Source of the DNA: JANQRA01 sp035550735
Lineage (GTDB): Bacteria; Actinomycetota; Acidimicrobiia; Spongiisociales; ZC4RG35
Direction: 5' to 3'
Assembly: GCA_035550735.1 (NCBI GenBank)
Contig: DASZOM010000047.1
Coordinates: 1 to 64,000, forward strand
DNA: 64,000 nt
Made by a program: the position numbers and the translations under genes. Shown in pieces: positions 1 through 8,588 of this stretch. The notes beneath the pieces were generated by a model. It was not told the origin of the DNA and did not search any database. It was given only the letters and a program-made list of their open reading frames with translations. Positions within the stretch are counted from its first letter, which is position 1. Every line of letters starts with the position of its first letter.

Positions 1-167
1 GCTGTCACACAACACCCAGGCACTGCGACATCCACCACACCGACCACTGGGCAGACCACGGAGAAACCGGCGTCGACAAAGGCACCCTCCTCTGCCGACC
101 CTGCCACACCCAACAACACCACAAAGACCGGCAGCAGCGACGACAGCACAGACGAACCAAGGGGTGA
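1..167 (+). CDS. HNH endonuclease, C-terminal fragment cut by window edge
   Basis: The reading frame that ends with TGA at 165-167 encodes the last ~54 residues of an HNH nuclease. Cys-rich and His-rich motifs are visible: a CHTTPRHCDIHHTDHW stretch resembling the first half of an HNH/zinc-finger fold, then CRPCH about 20 residues later, and a basic tail. The two C-x(n)-C pairs probably hold a structural zinc and the HH pair the catalytic metal. The 5' part lies outside the window, so a DUF222 domain, as in the second HNH gene at 47.3-48.7 kb, cannot be confirmed. The tail sequence differs clearly from that second copy, so they are not recent duplicates. Confidence 0.75.
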   Translation, partial: CHTTPRHCDIHHTDHWADHGETGVDKGTLLCRPCHTQQHHKDRQQRRQHRRTKG

Positions 168-245
168 GCCGCCCCCTCACCCCGGATCCGGATTCACCAA
201 GTCCCCTGCTGAACGATCACCTCGAGCCTTGCGTAGGGTGCCGCC

Positions 246-1013
246 GTGCCCATCGCCATCCTCTCGGCACTCGAGGTCGAGATCACCAGCCTCCTCGACT
301 CCACCGAGGGGTTGATCCGCGAAGACCTGGCGGGATGGTCGGTGTGGCGGGGCCGGCTCGTCGGGCGGGAGGTCATCCTCGCCCATTCCGGGTTGGGCAA
401 GGTGAACACGGCGGCACTCACTGCCCTGATCTGGGAGAGAGACCAACCCGACTCGTTCATATTCACCGGTGTCGCCGGAGCGCTCGACCCGGCTCTCGCG
501 ATCGGCGACATCGTGGTTGCCGAGCGGACGATCCAGCACGACGCCGGGGTGATCACCGACGAGGGTCTCGAGATCTACCAGGCGGGCCACGTCCCCTTCT
601 TCAACCCGACGGACGAGTTCGGCTACCGGCCGCCGGCGGACCTCCTCGACACCGTCCGGGCCGTCGCCGCCGAGGTAGCGCTCAGCCCGGTGCTCGACCA
701 CATGCCCACCATCATCCTGGGGACGATCGTCACCGGAGACGTCTTCGTCGTCGATCCGGCCACCCGGGACCGTCTCCGCGAGGCACTGGGCGCTCAGGCG
801 GTCGAGATGGAGGGTGCGGCCCTGGCCCAGGTCTCGTCCCGTCTCGGGATCGACCATCTGGTTATCCGGGCCATCTCCGATCTCGCCGGTGAGGAGGCGA
901 TCGACGACTTCGACCGGTTCCTACCGGAGGTGGCGGCGAACTCGACGCGTCTGGTCACCGCCCTCGTCGAAAGGCTCGAGGATCACGATCGGGATCGTGC
1001 GCTCGGTTCGTGA
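246..1013 (+). CDS. mtnN: 5'-methylthioadenosine/S-adenosylhomocysteine nucleosidase family protein
   Basis: A 255-residue cytosolic nucleoside phosphorylase-fold enzyme that would cleave the glycosidic bond of methylthioadenosine and/or S-adenosylhomocysteine, releasing adenine in the methionine salvage/activated methyl cycle. Visible motifs are the N-terminal ILSALEVEI segment with the acid/base Glu, the TGVAGAL glycine loop, VEMEGAA for ribose binding, and the catalytic Asp in RAISDLAG. Length fits the family (about 230-260). The GTG start follows a TAGGGT -10-like hexamer at 234-239 by six bases with no Shine-Dalgarno, so the transcript is probably leaderless. The 3' end overlaps the convergent DUF385 gene by about 90 bases. 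A futalosine hydrolase or another nucleosidase is possible. Confidence 0.8.
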   Translation: MPIAILSALEVEITSLLDSTEGLIREDLAGWSVWRGRLVGREVILAHSGLGKVNTAALTALIWERDQPDSFIFTGVAGALDPALAIGDIVVAERTIQHDAGVITDEGLEIYQAGHVPFFNPTDEFGYRPPADLLDTVRAVAAEVALSPVLDHMPTIILGTIVTGDVFVVDPATRDRLREALGAQAVEMEGAALAQVSSRLGIDHLVIRAISDLAGEEAIDDFDRFLPEVAANSTRLVTALVERLEDHDRDRALGS

Positions 1014-1385
1014 CTGATAGTCGGCGTAGCCGGAGTACGCCTCGACCACCCGCGGCCACCATGTCTGTCTCTCGGCGTCAGTGGCCGTCCTCGCTCGCAT
1101 ACGTCTCGTCCGTCCCTGGACCCGGACCTCGACCGAGGGGTCGGCGACCAGATTGCGATACCAGGTGGGATGTCGCGGGCGCCCGCCATAGGAGGCGATC
1201 AGCACCAGGTTGGGGCCATCTCTCAGGTAGAGCAGGGGAACGGTGTGCGGCTTCCCGGTGACGTGTCCCTTGGTCGTCAGCAACAACACGTCGTTGTCGA
1301 CCATCCTCCGGCCGACGAGGCCTCCGGTCAGCCGGTAGAGGGCGGCGTGGATCGCCGACCAACGTCGAACCGAGTCTTCCCTCAC
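921..1385 (-). CDS. DUF385 / nitroreductase-family deazaflavin-dependent oxidoreductase
   Basis: A 154-residue split beta-barrel protein of the Ddn/DUF385 group, whose characterised members use the reduced deazaflavin F420 to reduce quinones or nitro-compounds. Diagnostic elements are the TTKGHVTGKPHTVPLLY segment (T-G-x-x-x-G-x-P), ASYGGRPRHPTWYRNL, and VEVRVQGRTRRMRART. Family length is usually 130-160. Its start codon overlaps the stop of the upstream DUF885 gene by four bases, so the two are co-transcribed on the minus strand. Its 3' end runs into the convergent nucleosidase gene. Substrate unknown. Confidence 0.85.
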   Translation of the reverse strand: MREDSVRRWSAIHAALYRLTGGLVGRRMVDNDVLLLTTKGHVTGKPHTVPLLYLRDGPNLVLIASYGGRPRHPTWYRNLVADPSVEVRVQGRTRRMRARTATDAERQTWWPRVVEAYSGYADYQSRTERTIPIVILEPFDEGGDQTRRVRRHLR

Positions 1386-3052
1386 GTCGCCAGACGCTCC
1401 CTCACCAACTCACGCAGCAGATCGAGACGCATGGCGCCATGGTTGAGCACGGTGGAATGGAACGCCGTCAGGTCGAACCCTTCGCCCAGCCGCTGCCGGG
1501 TCTCCGATCGGATGTCGAGGATCTCCCTCTCCCCCAGCTTGTACGCGATGGCCTGACCGGGCCAACCGAGATAGCGGAGGACCTCGTCCCTCGCCTGCTC
1601 ACGGGTGCGAAAGCCGTACACCTCCATGAAGTCGACGGCGCGATCGAAGCTCCAGGGCTCGCCGCCGAACATCGGCGACTCCTCGGGGATCTCCTTCTCC
1701 AGGTGGAGCCCGATGTCGACGACGACCCTGGCGGTGCGGTACATCTGCTTGGCGAGCATCCCGAAGTAGTGACGGGGGTCATCGAGGAAGCCGAGCTCAC
1801 CCATCAGGACCTCGGCGTACATGCCCCACCCCTCCCCGTAGCCCGGATACCAGGTCATCACCCGCTGGAACCGGCTGATCTCCTCCGAGCGCGACATGGC
1901 TGTGGCGATCTGGAGGTGATGCCCGGGAAATCCCTCGTGGTAGGCGGTCGACACGTGCTGGTACAGCGGGAAGACCTGCTGGTCGCCGATCGAGTACCAG
2001 ACACCGCCGGGGCGGGTGAAGTCCTCTGAGGGCCTCATGTAATAGACGCCGAGCGGGCTCCCCGGCGGGGCGAGCTGCACGGTGAGCGGCCTGATCAGAT
2101 CGGGGACGTCGAAGTGGCGGCCGGCGAGCTCCTCGACTGCCTTGGCCAGAACCTCCTCCACGAGAGCGAGCAGGGAGTCGGTGCCCCGAACCGTCTCCGA
2201 ACGGTCTGTCTCGAGACGCTTGGTCACCTCGGCGACGCCGTCTCCCGATGAGATCTGCTCGGCGACCCGCTCCAGCTCGGCGAGGAGGCGCCCGAACCCC
2301 TCCCAGCCCCACTCATAGGCTTCGTCGGGGTCGACACGCAGCCCCACCATCCGGTTGGCGGCCCTCTGATAACGCTCGCGCCCCACGGCATCCTCGTCGA
2401 CGGCGGCGGGCAGGTACTCCCCCTCCAGCCAGTCACCGAAGTCGGCGAAGGCTGCCCTGGCCGTCTCGACGCCGGTTCGGATGCGGTCCGAGCCGTGACC
2501 ACCAGTTTCCACCTTCTCGACGATGGCGCCCAGAGACTCCGGCCGTTCCGCCATATGCCTGGCCTGCTCGATCACCGATCGCACCTGGCGCGAGGCAACG
2601 ACTGCGCCCCGCGCCTTCCCGTCGGCCAGCATGTCCCGGTAATCGGTCAGGGGCTGCTCTAGCGTCTCGAGGCGGCTGGCGATGGCGTCTACGGCTTCGG
2701 ACGTGTCGGTGCTCATCACGTCGAACACACGACGAAACGTCTGGAACGACGAGGCGAGATGGTTCAGGTCGTAAAAGTGGTCCCCCGCCTCATCTGCCTC
2801 GTCGCCCTCGCGATGCGCGGCCAGGATCACCCTGGCGGCGATGCGGTCGGCGAGATCGGGGGCTTCGAGGAAGGGCTCCACTTTGGGCCGGTACTCGGTG
2901 CGAATTCGCTGCTCCGCCTCGACACCGGCCAGCCCGAAGCCGTCGCCCCAGAGATGGTCGGAGCCCGGGACCCCGAGAAAGGTGCACAGGACCGGATCGT
3001 TGGCGCAGGCGGCGTCCACCAGTTGGTCGGCGATCTGGAACATCTCGGACAT
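1382..3052 (-). CDS. DUF885 family protein (putative zinc peptidase)
   Basis: A 556-residue member of the DUF885 family, thought to be HExxH-type metallopeptidases acting on peptides or modified amino acids. The family signature HEGFPGHH begins at about residue 372, and further down MYAEVLMGELGF and a long helical C-terminal half are typical. No signal peptide is present, so it is probably cytosolic. The minus-strand ATG at 3050-3052 is preceded by TAGCTT eight bases upstream (3061-3066), again a leaderless arrangement. It lies 18 bases from the stop of the LCP gene upstream and overlaps the DUF385 gene downstream. Activity is inferred from the motif only. Confidence 0.85.
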   Translation of the reverse strand: MSEMFQIADQLVDAACANDPVLCTFLGVPGSDHLWGDGFGLAGVEAEQRIRTEYRPKVEPFLEAPDLADRIAARVILAAHREGDEADEAGDHFYDLNHLASSFQTFRRVFDVMSTDTSEAVDAIASRLETLEQPLTDYRDMLADGKARGAVVASRQVRSVIEQARHMAERPESLGAIVEKVETGGHGSDRIRTGVETARAAFADFGDWLEGEYLPAAVDEDAVGRERYQRAANRMVGLRVDPDEAYEWGWEGFGRLLAELERVAEQISSGDGVAEVTKRLETDRSETVRGTDSLLALVEEVLAKAVEELAGRHFDVPDLIRPLTVQLAPPGSPLGVYYMRPSEDFTRPGGVWYSIGDQQVFPLYQHVSTAYHEGFPGHHLQIATAMSRSEEISRFQRVMTWYPGYGEGWGMYAEVLMGELGFLDDPRHYFGMLAKQMYRTARVVVDIGLHLEKEIPEESPMFGGEPWSFDRAVDFMEVYGFRTREQARDEVLRYLGWPGQAIAYKLGEREILDIRSETRQRLGEGFDLTAFHSTVLNHGAMRLDLLRELVRERLAT

Positions 3053-3070
3053 CGCCGCCGAAGCTAGCGG

Positions 3071-4492
3071 TCAGTCGAAAGACTCCTCGCAGGTGGCGTC
3101 GAGGCCCACTCCATCGAGGGTGTCCAGGGCAAGAGTGGGATCCTCCATGAGGAGGTGGGCGTCGGCCTTGATCCGCTCCAGGTCGTAGGCCTGCTGGCCC
3201 GGGGTGTCGCCCCCGATGCCGTAGTTGTATCGGGTGATCCGCAGCGAGGCGATGCGGTCGGATGTCACCTCGGGGAGGATCTCGACGAAGTCTCCGAGCC
3301 GGTCCACCGGTATGTCGGTGACCACGTTCTGCTTGATCGCTTCGGCGATGTCACCGAAACGGGTCAACAGGTCGAGCGGCGTGGTCTGGGAGACCAGGGC
3401 GCCGATCACGCATCGCTGCCGGTGCATACGGGCGAAGTCGCCCGAGTTTCGTCGGATCCGGGAGTAGGCGAGGGCGAGATGACCGTCGAGATGCTGGACG
3501 CCGGCCTCGATGACCACGTTCTCCGTGCCCCCGTCCTCGTGCGGGTAGATCGGATCGACGATCGTCTCGGGAACGTCGATAGTCACCCCGCCCAGTGCAT
3601 CGACCAGACCGACGAACCCGACCAGGTCGACTTTGGCGTAGTAGTGGACGTCCACGTCGAAGATCAGTCCCAGGGCGGCCTTGAGGGCGTTGATCGAGGG
3701 CTCCTGGGGCCCGGGGAAGGCCTCGGGATACCACTCTCCGTTTGCCCAGAGGTGGGTGATGATGTCGGGGAAGCAATTGCAGCTCCAAAGCCCCATCCCC
3801 TCGGGCAGGGGTGCGAAGGAGAGGTTGCGTGGCACTGAGAACATCGCAACATCGCCGGACTTGGGGTCGATGCTCACCAGGACGATGGTGTCGGTCCGGG
3901 TCCCGATCCTTCCCTCCCCCGCATCACTACCGAGGAGCATGATGTTGAGCCGATCCTTGCCGTCCCAGATCCGGGGCGGGGGAATGGTCGTGGTGGTGGG
4001 CGGGACGGTGGTGCTGACTGCTGCGGGTGCTGTGGTCGGGGGCACCGGCATCGTGGTGGTGACAGAGGCCGCCACCGGCTCGCCTGGTGCGAACACGGTC
4101 TCGATCAGGTCGTACTGGCTGAGGGCCAGGCCCCCCAGGGCGAGGTGGGGGGTGACCACGATGCAGAGGGCCAGCGACACGGCCGCCCAGTCGAACCAGC
4201 CCCTGCCGCGGCCCCCGGCGAAGGCGTCGAGGGTGGCGACACCTCGATAGACGAGGGCGACGACGTTGATCGCGACGATGGCGAGAAGGGCGTCAGGTGT
4301 GACCCATGCCTTCAACAACTCGATCTGTGCGAAGAGGATGGCTACCAGGGCGATTACCACGAGGAACCCGTCGATGATGAGGAGGGCCCGCCCCAGCCGG
4401 ATCCGGCCGATGAGGAGGTGTCCCCAGCCGGGGACGAAGGAGGTCGCGAGCGCGGCCAAGCCGCTACGTGAAGTGGGGCGGCCTCCTTCCAT
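3071..4492 (-). CDS. LCP (LytR-CpsA-Psr) family protein with multi-span membrane N-terminus
   Basis: A 473-residue membrane enzyme. LCP proteins transfer undecaprenyl-linked glycopolymers onto peptidoglycan or other acceptors outside the cell. The catalytic domain covers roughly residues 185-410, starting at RLNIMLLGSDAGEGR, with TRTDTIVLVSID and FSVPRNL holding the conserved Arg/Asp residues for pyrophosphate binding, and YSRIRR further on. Unlike usual LCP proteins with one N-terminal helix, this one has about four hydrophobic segments in residues 10-160, including a PGWGHLLIG motif, then a Thr/Pro-rich linker (about 145-175). A paralog with the same plan lies at 5090-6544, so the architecture is a local family trait. 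Confidence 0.88.
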   Translation of the reverse strand: MEGGRPTSRSGLAALATSFVPGWGHLLIGRIRLGRALLIIDGFLVVIALVAILFAQIELLKAWVTPDALLAIVAINVVALVYRGVATLDAFAGGRGRGWFDWAAVSLALCIVVTPHLALGGLALSQYDLIETVFAPGEPVAASVTTTMPVPPTTAPAAVSTTVPPTTTTIPPPRIWDGKDRLNIMLLGSDAGEGRIGTRTDTIVLVSIDPKSGDVAMFSVPRNLSFAPLPEGMGLWSCNCFPDIITHLWANGEWYPEAFPGPQEPSINALKAALGLIFDVDVHYYAKVDLVGFVGLVDALGGVTIDVPETIVDPIYPHEDGGTENVVIEAGVQHLDGHLALAYSRIRRNSGDFARMHRQRCVIGALVSQTTPLDLLTRFGDIAEAIKQNVVTDIPVDRLGDFVEILPEVTSDRIASLRITRYNYGIGGDTPGQQAYDLERIKADAHLLMEDPTLALDTLDGVGLDATCEESFD

Positions 4493-4541
4493 TTCGGCCT
4501 ATCAACGAGCCGGGGGTGCCGACACGTTCCCGGCGAAGAGG

Positions 4542-5069
4542 TCAGCGACGGACACGTGACTCCACACCGACGACGTCGACCGAGGAGGTGTCTTCGACTG
4601 TCACATAGGCGGCGGGGTTGACCGTGTTGATGACACGGCGGACGTCACCGAGACGCTTGCGCTCGACGACACACAGAGTGAGCCTCACCTCCCCTTCGAG
4701 ACCGTCCCCGTTGAAGACGGTGGCGCCGAATCCCATCTCCCTCAGATGGGGAGCGACCATCGGCGACTCGACCGGGGCCACGATCCTCACCACCGCCTGT
4801 CCGAGGGCGAGCCATTCCTCCACGATGGAGCCGAGGTAGGTGCCGATCGCGAAGCCGGCTGCGAAGGCGATCATCCGCGCCGGGTCGTCGATGCCGTCGA
4901 GGACACGGGCCACTGCCACCACCCAGACGATCGCCTCGACGAAGCCCAGCCCGGCGGCCAGTCCGCGGCGTCCGCGGCCGAGAACGACGATGCGCACGGT
5001 GGCTATGCCCACGTCGAGGCTGCGCAGCGTGAAGATCAGGATCAGGTCGAGGAGCAATTGGGAATCCAT
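4542..5069 (-). CDS. DUF2179/DUF5698 (UPF0316-type) membrane protein
   Basis: A 175-residue protein with three N-terminal membrane helices (about residues 5-85) and a small cytoplasmic alpha/beta domain that matches the DUF2179/UPF0316 plan: LRSLDVGIATVRIVVLGRG at the start, FAIGTYLGS in the last helix, and a C-terminal domain around LTLCVVERKRLGDVRR. The function of the family is unknown; related DUF2179 domains have been linked to ligand sensing. It sits between two LCP genes on the same strand, 49 bases from one and 20 from the other, so it may be part of the same envelope operon. Confidence 0.8.
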   Translation of the reverse strand: MDSQLLLDLILIFTLRSLDVGIATVRIVVLGRGRRGLAAGLGFVEAIVWVVAVARVLDGIDDPARMIAFAAGFAIGTYLGSIVEEWLALGQAVVRIVAPVESPMVAPHLREMGFGATVFNGDGLEGEVRLTLCVVERKRLGDVRRVINTVNPAAYVTVEDTSSVDVVGVESRVRR

Positions 5070-5089
5070 CTCAGTTCAGTCTTCTAGCT

Positions 5090-6544
5090 TCAGAGGCCGC
5101 CGCCCGGGCTTTCATCCCCCGAGCCGCACGACTCGTCGAGGCTGTCCAGGCCGAGGGCGGCTATCGCCGCCTCGGGATCCTCGATCATGGCCCGTGCGTC
5201 GGCCCGGATCCTGTCCACGTCGTAGTAGACACGGCCCGTGTCGGCCCCTGTCTGATATTCGTCACGGGTGATCCGAAGTGAAGCGATTCGTTCCGTCTCG
5301 ACCTTGGGGAGGAGGTCCACGAAGTCGACGAGACGCTCCTCGGGGATGTCGGTGACGAGGCTCCGCTTCAGGGCTTCGGCGATCGCGCCGAATCGGAAGA
5401 GGATCTCGGTCGGAGCCGACTGCTCGATCACCGCCTCGATCACGCATCGCTGCCGATGCATCCGGGCGAAATCGTTCGACTGGCGCCGGATGCGGGCGTA
5501 GGCCAGCGCCTGGTGCCCGTCGAGATGCTGCGTGCCGGCCTCGATGGTGATGCTCTCCACCGAGCCGTCCTCGTGCGGGTACTCCTCGTCGACGATGGTC
5601 ACCGGCACGTCGATCGTCACCCCGCCCAGGGCGTCGACGATGTCGACGAAGCCGTCGAGGGTCACCAGGGCGTAGTAGTGGATGGGGATGCCGAAGATCT
5701 CACCGAGCGCTCCCTTGACCGCGTTGATGCCCGGGTTGTCCTCGCCGGGGAATGCCTCCGGATGCGCCTCGGCCTCGCGGTAGAGGTGGGTGATGATGTC
5801 GGGGAAGCAGTTGCAGTCCCACACCCCCATGCCGTCGGGAAGTGGTGCGTTGGACAGGTCGCGGGGGACGGAGAACATGGCCACGTCACCCGTTCCCGGG
5901 TCGATGCTCACCACGATCGTCGTGTCGGTGCGCACACCGGTTCGCCCGGCGCCGGCGTCCGCACCGAGGAGGACGATGTTGAGTCGCTCCAGTCCGTCCC
6001 AAAGGGCGGGACCGCTGCCCACCGTGGTCGGTGTGGATCCGACCGCGACCGTCGTCGAGACACCCGGCGCCAGGGTCGTGGTCGTGACCGCGGGTGCGGC
6101 GGAGGGGTCGGATCCGCCGAAGACACTGTCGATGAGGCCGTACTGGGTGAATGCCAGGTACCCGAAGCCGACGTGGGGGACGAGCAGCATCAGACCGATC
6201 ACCGCCATCAGGACGTTGGCCTGTACCCGGTTGCCGATCCTGTTCTCCACCGACTGATAGGCGTCGGTGGCAGCCAGCCAGCGGTAGCCGAGGAGAACCA
6301 AGTTGATCGCCATCATCAGCGCGAGCCCGGAGCTGGACACCCAGAGCTTGACCATGTCGAGACGGAGCCAGAGCAGGCTGGCCACCGCGAGCACGACGAT
6401 GGCCCCATCCACCACGAGTAGCCGGTTCCCCTTCGCCCTCTCGCCCGCGTACACCTGGCCCCAACCGGGGACGATGGCCGATGCCAGTGCCGCGACCAGG
6501 CCGTCTCGCGGTGCTCGGTCGGCGATGTCGGGGGTGCTGGCCAC
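5090..6544 (-). CDS. LCP family protein, second paralog
   Basis: A 484-residue paralog of the LCP protein at 3071-4492 with the same order: about four membrane segments (residues 20-150, including PGWGQVYAG), a Thr/Val-rich linker (about 165-195), and the LCP catalytic domain (RLNIVLLGADAGAGR, RTDTTIVVSID, FSVPRDL, YARIRR). It should act at the outer face of the membrane, ligating a lipid-linked polymer to the wall. The GTG at 6542-6544 was chosen because the residues upstream of it do not align with the paralog and would run into the divergent promoter region. The next gene, transcribed the other way, is a flippase/sugar transferase fusion, fitting one glycopolymer pathway. Confidence 0.88.
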   Translation of the reverse strand: MASTPDIADRAPRDGLVAALASAIVPGWGQVYAGERAKGNRLLVVDGAIVVLAVASLLWLRLDMVKLWVSSSGLALMMAINLVLLGYRWLAATDAYQSVENRIGNRVQANVLMAVIGLMLLVPHVGFGYLAFTQYGLIDSVFGGSDPSAAPAVTTTTLAPGVSTTVAVGSTPTTVGSGPALWDGLERLNIVLLGADAGAGRTGVRTDTTIVVSIDPGTGDVAMFSVPRDLSNAPLPDGMGVWDCNCFPDIITHLYREAEAHPEAFPGEDNPGINAVKGALGEIFGIPIHYYALVTLDGFVDIVDALGGVTIDVPVTIVDEEYPHEDGSVESITIEAGTQHLDGHQALAYARIRRQSNDFARMHRQRCVIEAVIEQSAPTEILFRFGAIAEALKRSLVTDIPEERLVDFVDLLPKVETERIASLRITRDEYQTGADTGRVYYDVDRIRADARAMIEDPEAAIAALGLDSLDESCGSGDESPGGGL

Positions 6545-6653
6545 GGGCTCTCGATTGTATGGAGGGGCCTCGCCGAATCCGTAGCTTCTATATGCGAGTT
6601 CGGAACGTGAAGGTGGCACAATCGCACCGGCGAAGAACCACGCCTGGCGAGCG

Positions 6654-8579
6654 ATGATCCCCGAACGAGCACAACCGACACGGACCACCGGTGCCCGCTA
6701 TGCCTACATGCGCAGCGACGGCACGGCGTACATCGTCGGAGGCAGCGCTGTCGCCGGGGTGGCGGCCTACGCCTATCAGCTGATCGGGGGCCGCACCCTC
6801 GGCGCCGAGGCCTTCGCCCCGGTGTCGGTGCTCCTCACGATCCACTTCCTCACATTCATCGTGTTGCTCCTCCCCGTCGAGCAGCTGGTGGTGCGACGCC
6901 TCACCATCGACCGCACGCTCTCGGGGCTTCCGGCCCGCGCCTACTGGCTGGGCGGGCTGACCGTGGCCGGGTCGACCCTCTTCGCCTGGCTGGGGGTCGA
7001 TGCCTATCTGAATGGCGATAGACGGTTCATCGCCTTCACCGCCCTCACCGTCGCCGGCCATTTCATCTACGCGGTCGCCCGGGGAAGCCTGGCCGGCCGA
7101 CGACGATTCCGGGAGTACGGCCTCTCCTCCGGGTGGGCATCGCTGCTCCGGCTGTTCGTGGCTGTGGGGGTGACCCTGGTGAGACCTTCGGCCTCGGGTT
7201 TCGCAATCGGTCTCATCGTCGGTCCGGCGATCGTGATGGCATGGCGCCCCTTCCGCAGGGTCGAGGTGCAGAGACCGGAGCTGCACGTCGACCAGCGGAG
7301 AGCGATGAACGATCGCGGCCTACTCAGCGGTCTGGTCCTCGCCGCGGCCGCCTCCCAGGCGCTGCTCCTCGGGGGGCCGATCATCGTCGGGTTCCTCGGA
7401 GGCTCGGCAGTGGAGATGAGCATCGCATTCGCCGCCTTCACCTTGGGTCGGGCCCCACTCACGTTCGGGTACAACCTCCTCGCCCGGGTCCTGCCCCCGT
7501 TCACCGAGATGGCGGCCCGCGGCGAGCGCGACGAGTTGCGGGCCTGGGCGAAGGGCATGGCGTGGGCGGCCACCGGCCTGTCGGTGGTCGCCGGGGTCCT
7601 GGGATGGGTCGCCGGCCCCTGGGTGGTGGAGACGGCGTTCGGCACCGGGTTCGTCCCCAGCAGAGTCGCCTCGACGGTGATCGCGGTCGGGGTGGTCCTC
7701 GCCGGGGCCGGTCTGTTCGTCGGCCAGATCCTCGTGGCCCGGAATCAGTCTTTCCGCCTCGGGGTGGCCTGGTTCGTCGGTGTGATCGCCGCGGGGTCGG
7801 TGGTGGTGCTCTCCGTCGGAGTCGGAGCGGTGGAGAGGGTTGCCCTGGCGTTCGCCGTCGGCGAGGTGGTGGCTCTGGTCGCATTGGTGACTGGAGCGGT
7901 GGCGCGAGGCGAGACCGAAGAGGTGAGCCGCGGCAGTCGGGCGGGATACATCATCGCCAAGCGCACACTCGACATAGGAGTGGCGCTCCTCCTGCTCGTG
8001 CTCACCCTCCCGGTGGTCGTGGTGGCGGCAGTGGCGGTGAGGCTGGAGAGCCGCGGGCCGATCTTCTTCCGACAGGTCAGACTGGGCCGTGACCTCCGGC
8101 CCTTCGGGATGCTGAAGATCAGGAGCATGGTGGCCGACGCCGACGAAGCGGTGTTCGCCATGCACCTGGCCCGGCTCGAGGCATCACGTCACGAGGAGAC
8201 CCAGCCATCCATCCGCATCGACGAGGACGACCGGGTAACCAGGGTGGGCCGATTCCTGCGACGGTGGTCGATAGACGAGCTGCCCAATCTGTGGAACGTC
8301 CTGGAGGGGTCGATGTCCCTGGTCGGCCCGCGGCCGCTGGTGGAGGCCGAGGCGGAGCTGATCGGTGTCGAGGGCACCAGGTTCTCGGTCAAGCCCGGCA
8401 TCACCGGGCTGGCCCAGGTAGCCGGTCGCGACGAGCTCACGCTGGCGCAGCGGACCGCGCTCGACGAGCGTTATGTCGCGGAGCGTTCGATGGCCCTCGA
8501 TCTGAAGATCCTCGCCGGGACCCTCGGGGCGATCATGGGCACCCGCGGCGATCTGGCCGTGGCACAACCCGGCGATTAG
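6654..8579 (+). CDS. Fusion: flippase-like membrane domain plus undecaprenyl-phosphate sugar phosphotransferase
   Basis: A 641-residue protein with two recognisable halves. Residues about 20-420 hold around twelve hydrophobic helices and resemble Wzx/MurJ-type polysaccharide exporters. From about residue 435 a bacterial sugar transferase (WbaP/WcaJ type) follows: a membrane anchor at AKRTLDIGVALLLLV, then GPIFFRQVRLGR, FGMLKIRSM, RRWSIDELPNLWNVLEGSMS, VGPRPL and KPGITGLAQVAGR, which are family hallmarks including the catalytic Asp-Glu pair of DELPQ. The enzyme half would put the first sugar phosphate on undecaprenyl phosphate and the other half would flip the product. No separate glycosyltransferases lie nearby. 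The ATG at 6654 is tentative; ATG 6708 is an alternative. Confidence 0.8.
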   Translation: MIPERAQPTRTTGARYAYMRSDGTAYIVGGSAVAGVAAYAYQLIGGRTLGAEAFAPVSVLLTIHFLTFIVLLLPVEQLVVRRLTIDRTLSGLPARAYWLGGLTVAGSTLFAWLGVDAYLNGDRRFIAFTALTVAGHFIYAVARGSLAGRRRFREYGLSSGWASLLRLFVAVGVTLVRPSASGFAIGLIVGPAIVMAWRPFRRVEVQRPELHVDQRRAMNDRGLLSGLVLAAAASQALLLGGPIIVGFLGGSAVEMSIAFAAFTLGRAPLTFGYNLLARVLPPFTEMAARGERDELRAWAKGMAWAATGLSVVAGVLGWVAGPWVVETAFGTGFVPSRVASTVIAVGVVLAGAGLFVGQILVARNQSFRLGVAWFVGVIAAGSVVVLSVGVGAVERVALAFAVGEVVALVALVTGAVARGETEEVSRGSRAGYIIAKRTLDIGVALLLLVLTLPVVVVAAVAVRLESRGPIFFRQVRLGRDLRPFGMLKIRSMVADADEAVFAMHLARLEASRHEETQPSIRIDEDDRVTRVGRFLRRWSIDELPNLWNVLEGSMSLVGPRPLVEAEAELIGVEGTRFSVKPGITGLAQVAGRDELTLAQRTALDERYVAERSMALDLKILAGTLGAIMGTRGDLAVAQPGD

Positions 8580-8588
8580 CTTCCGGCC

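Noticed and set aside
6554..6559. TACAAT on the minus strand before the second LCP gene as a -10 element.
   Set aside because: No acceptable -35 at 16-19 bases and very close to the start; left out of the feature list.
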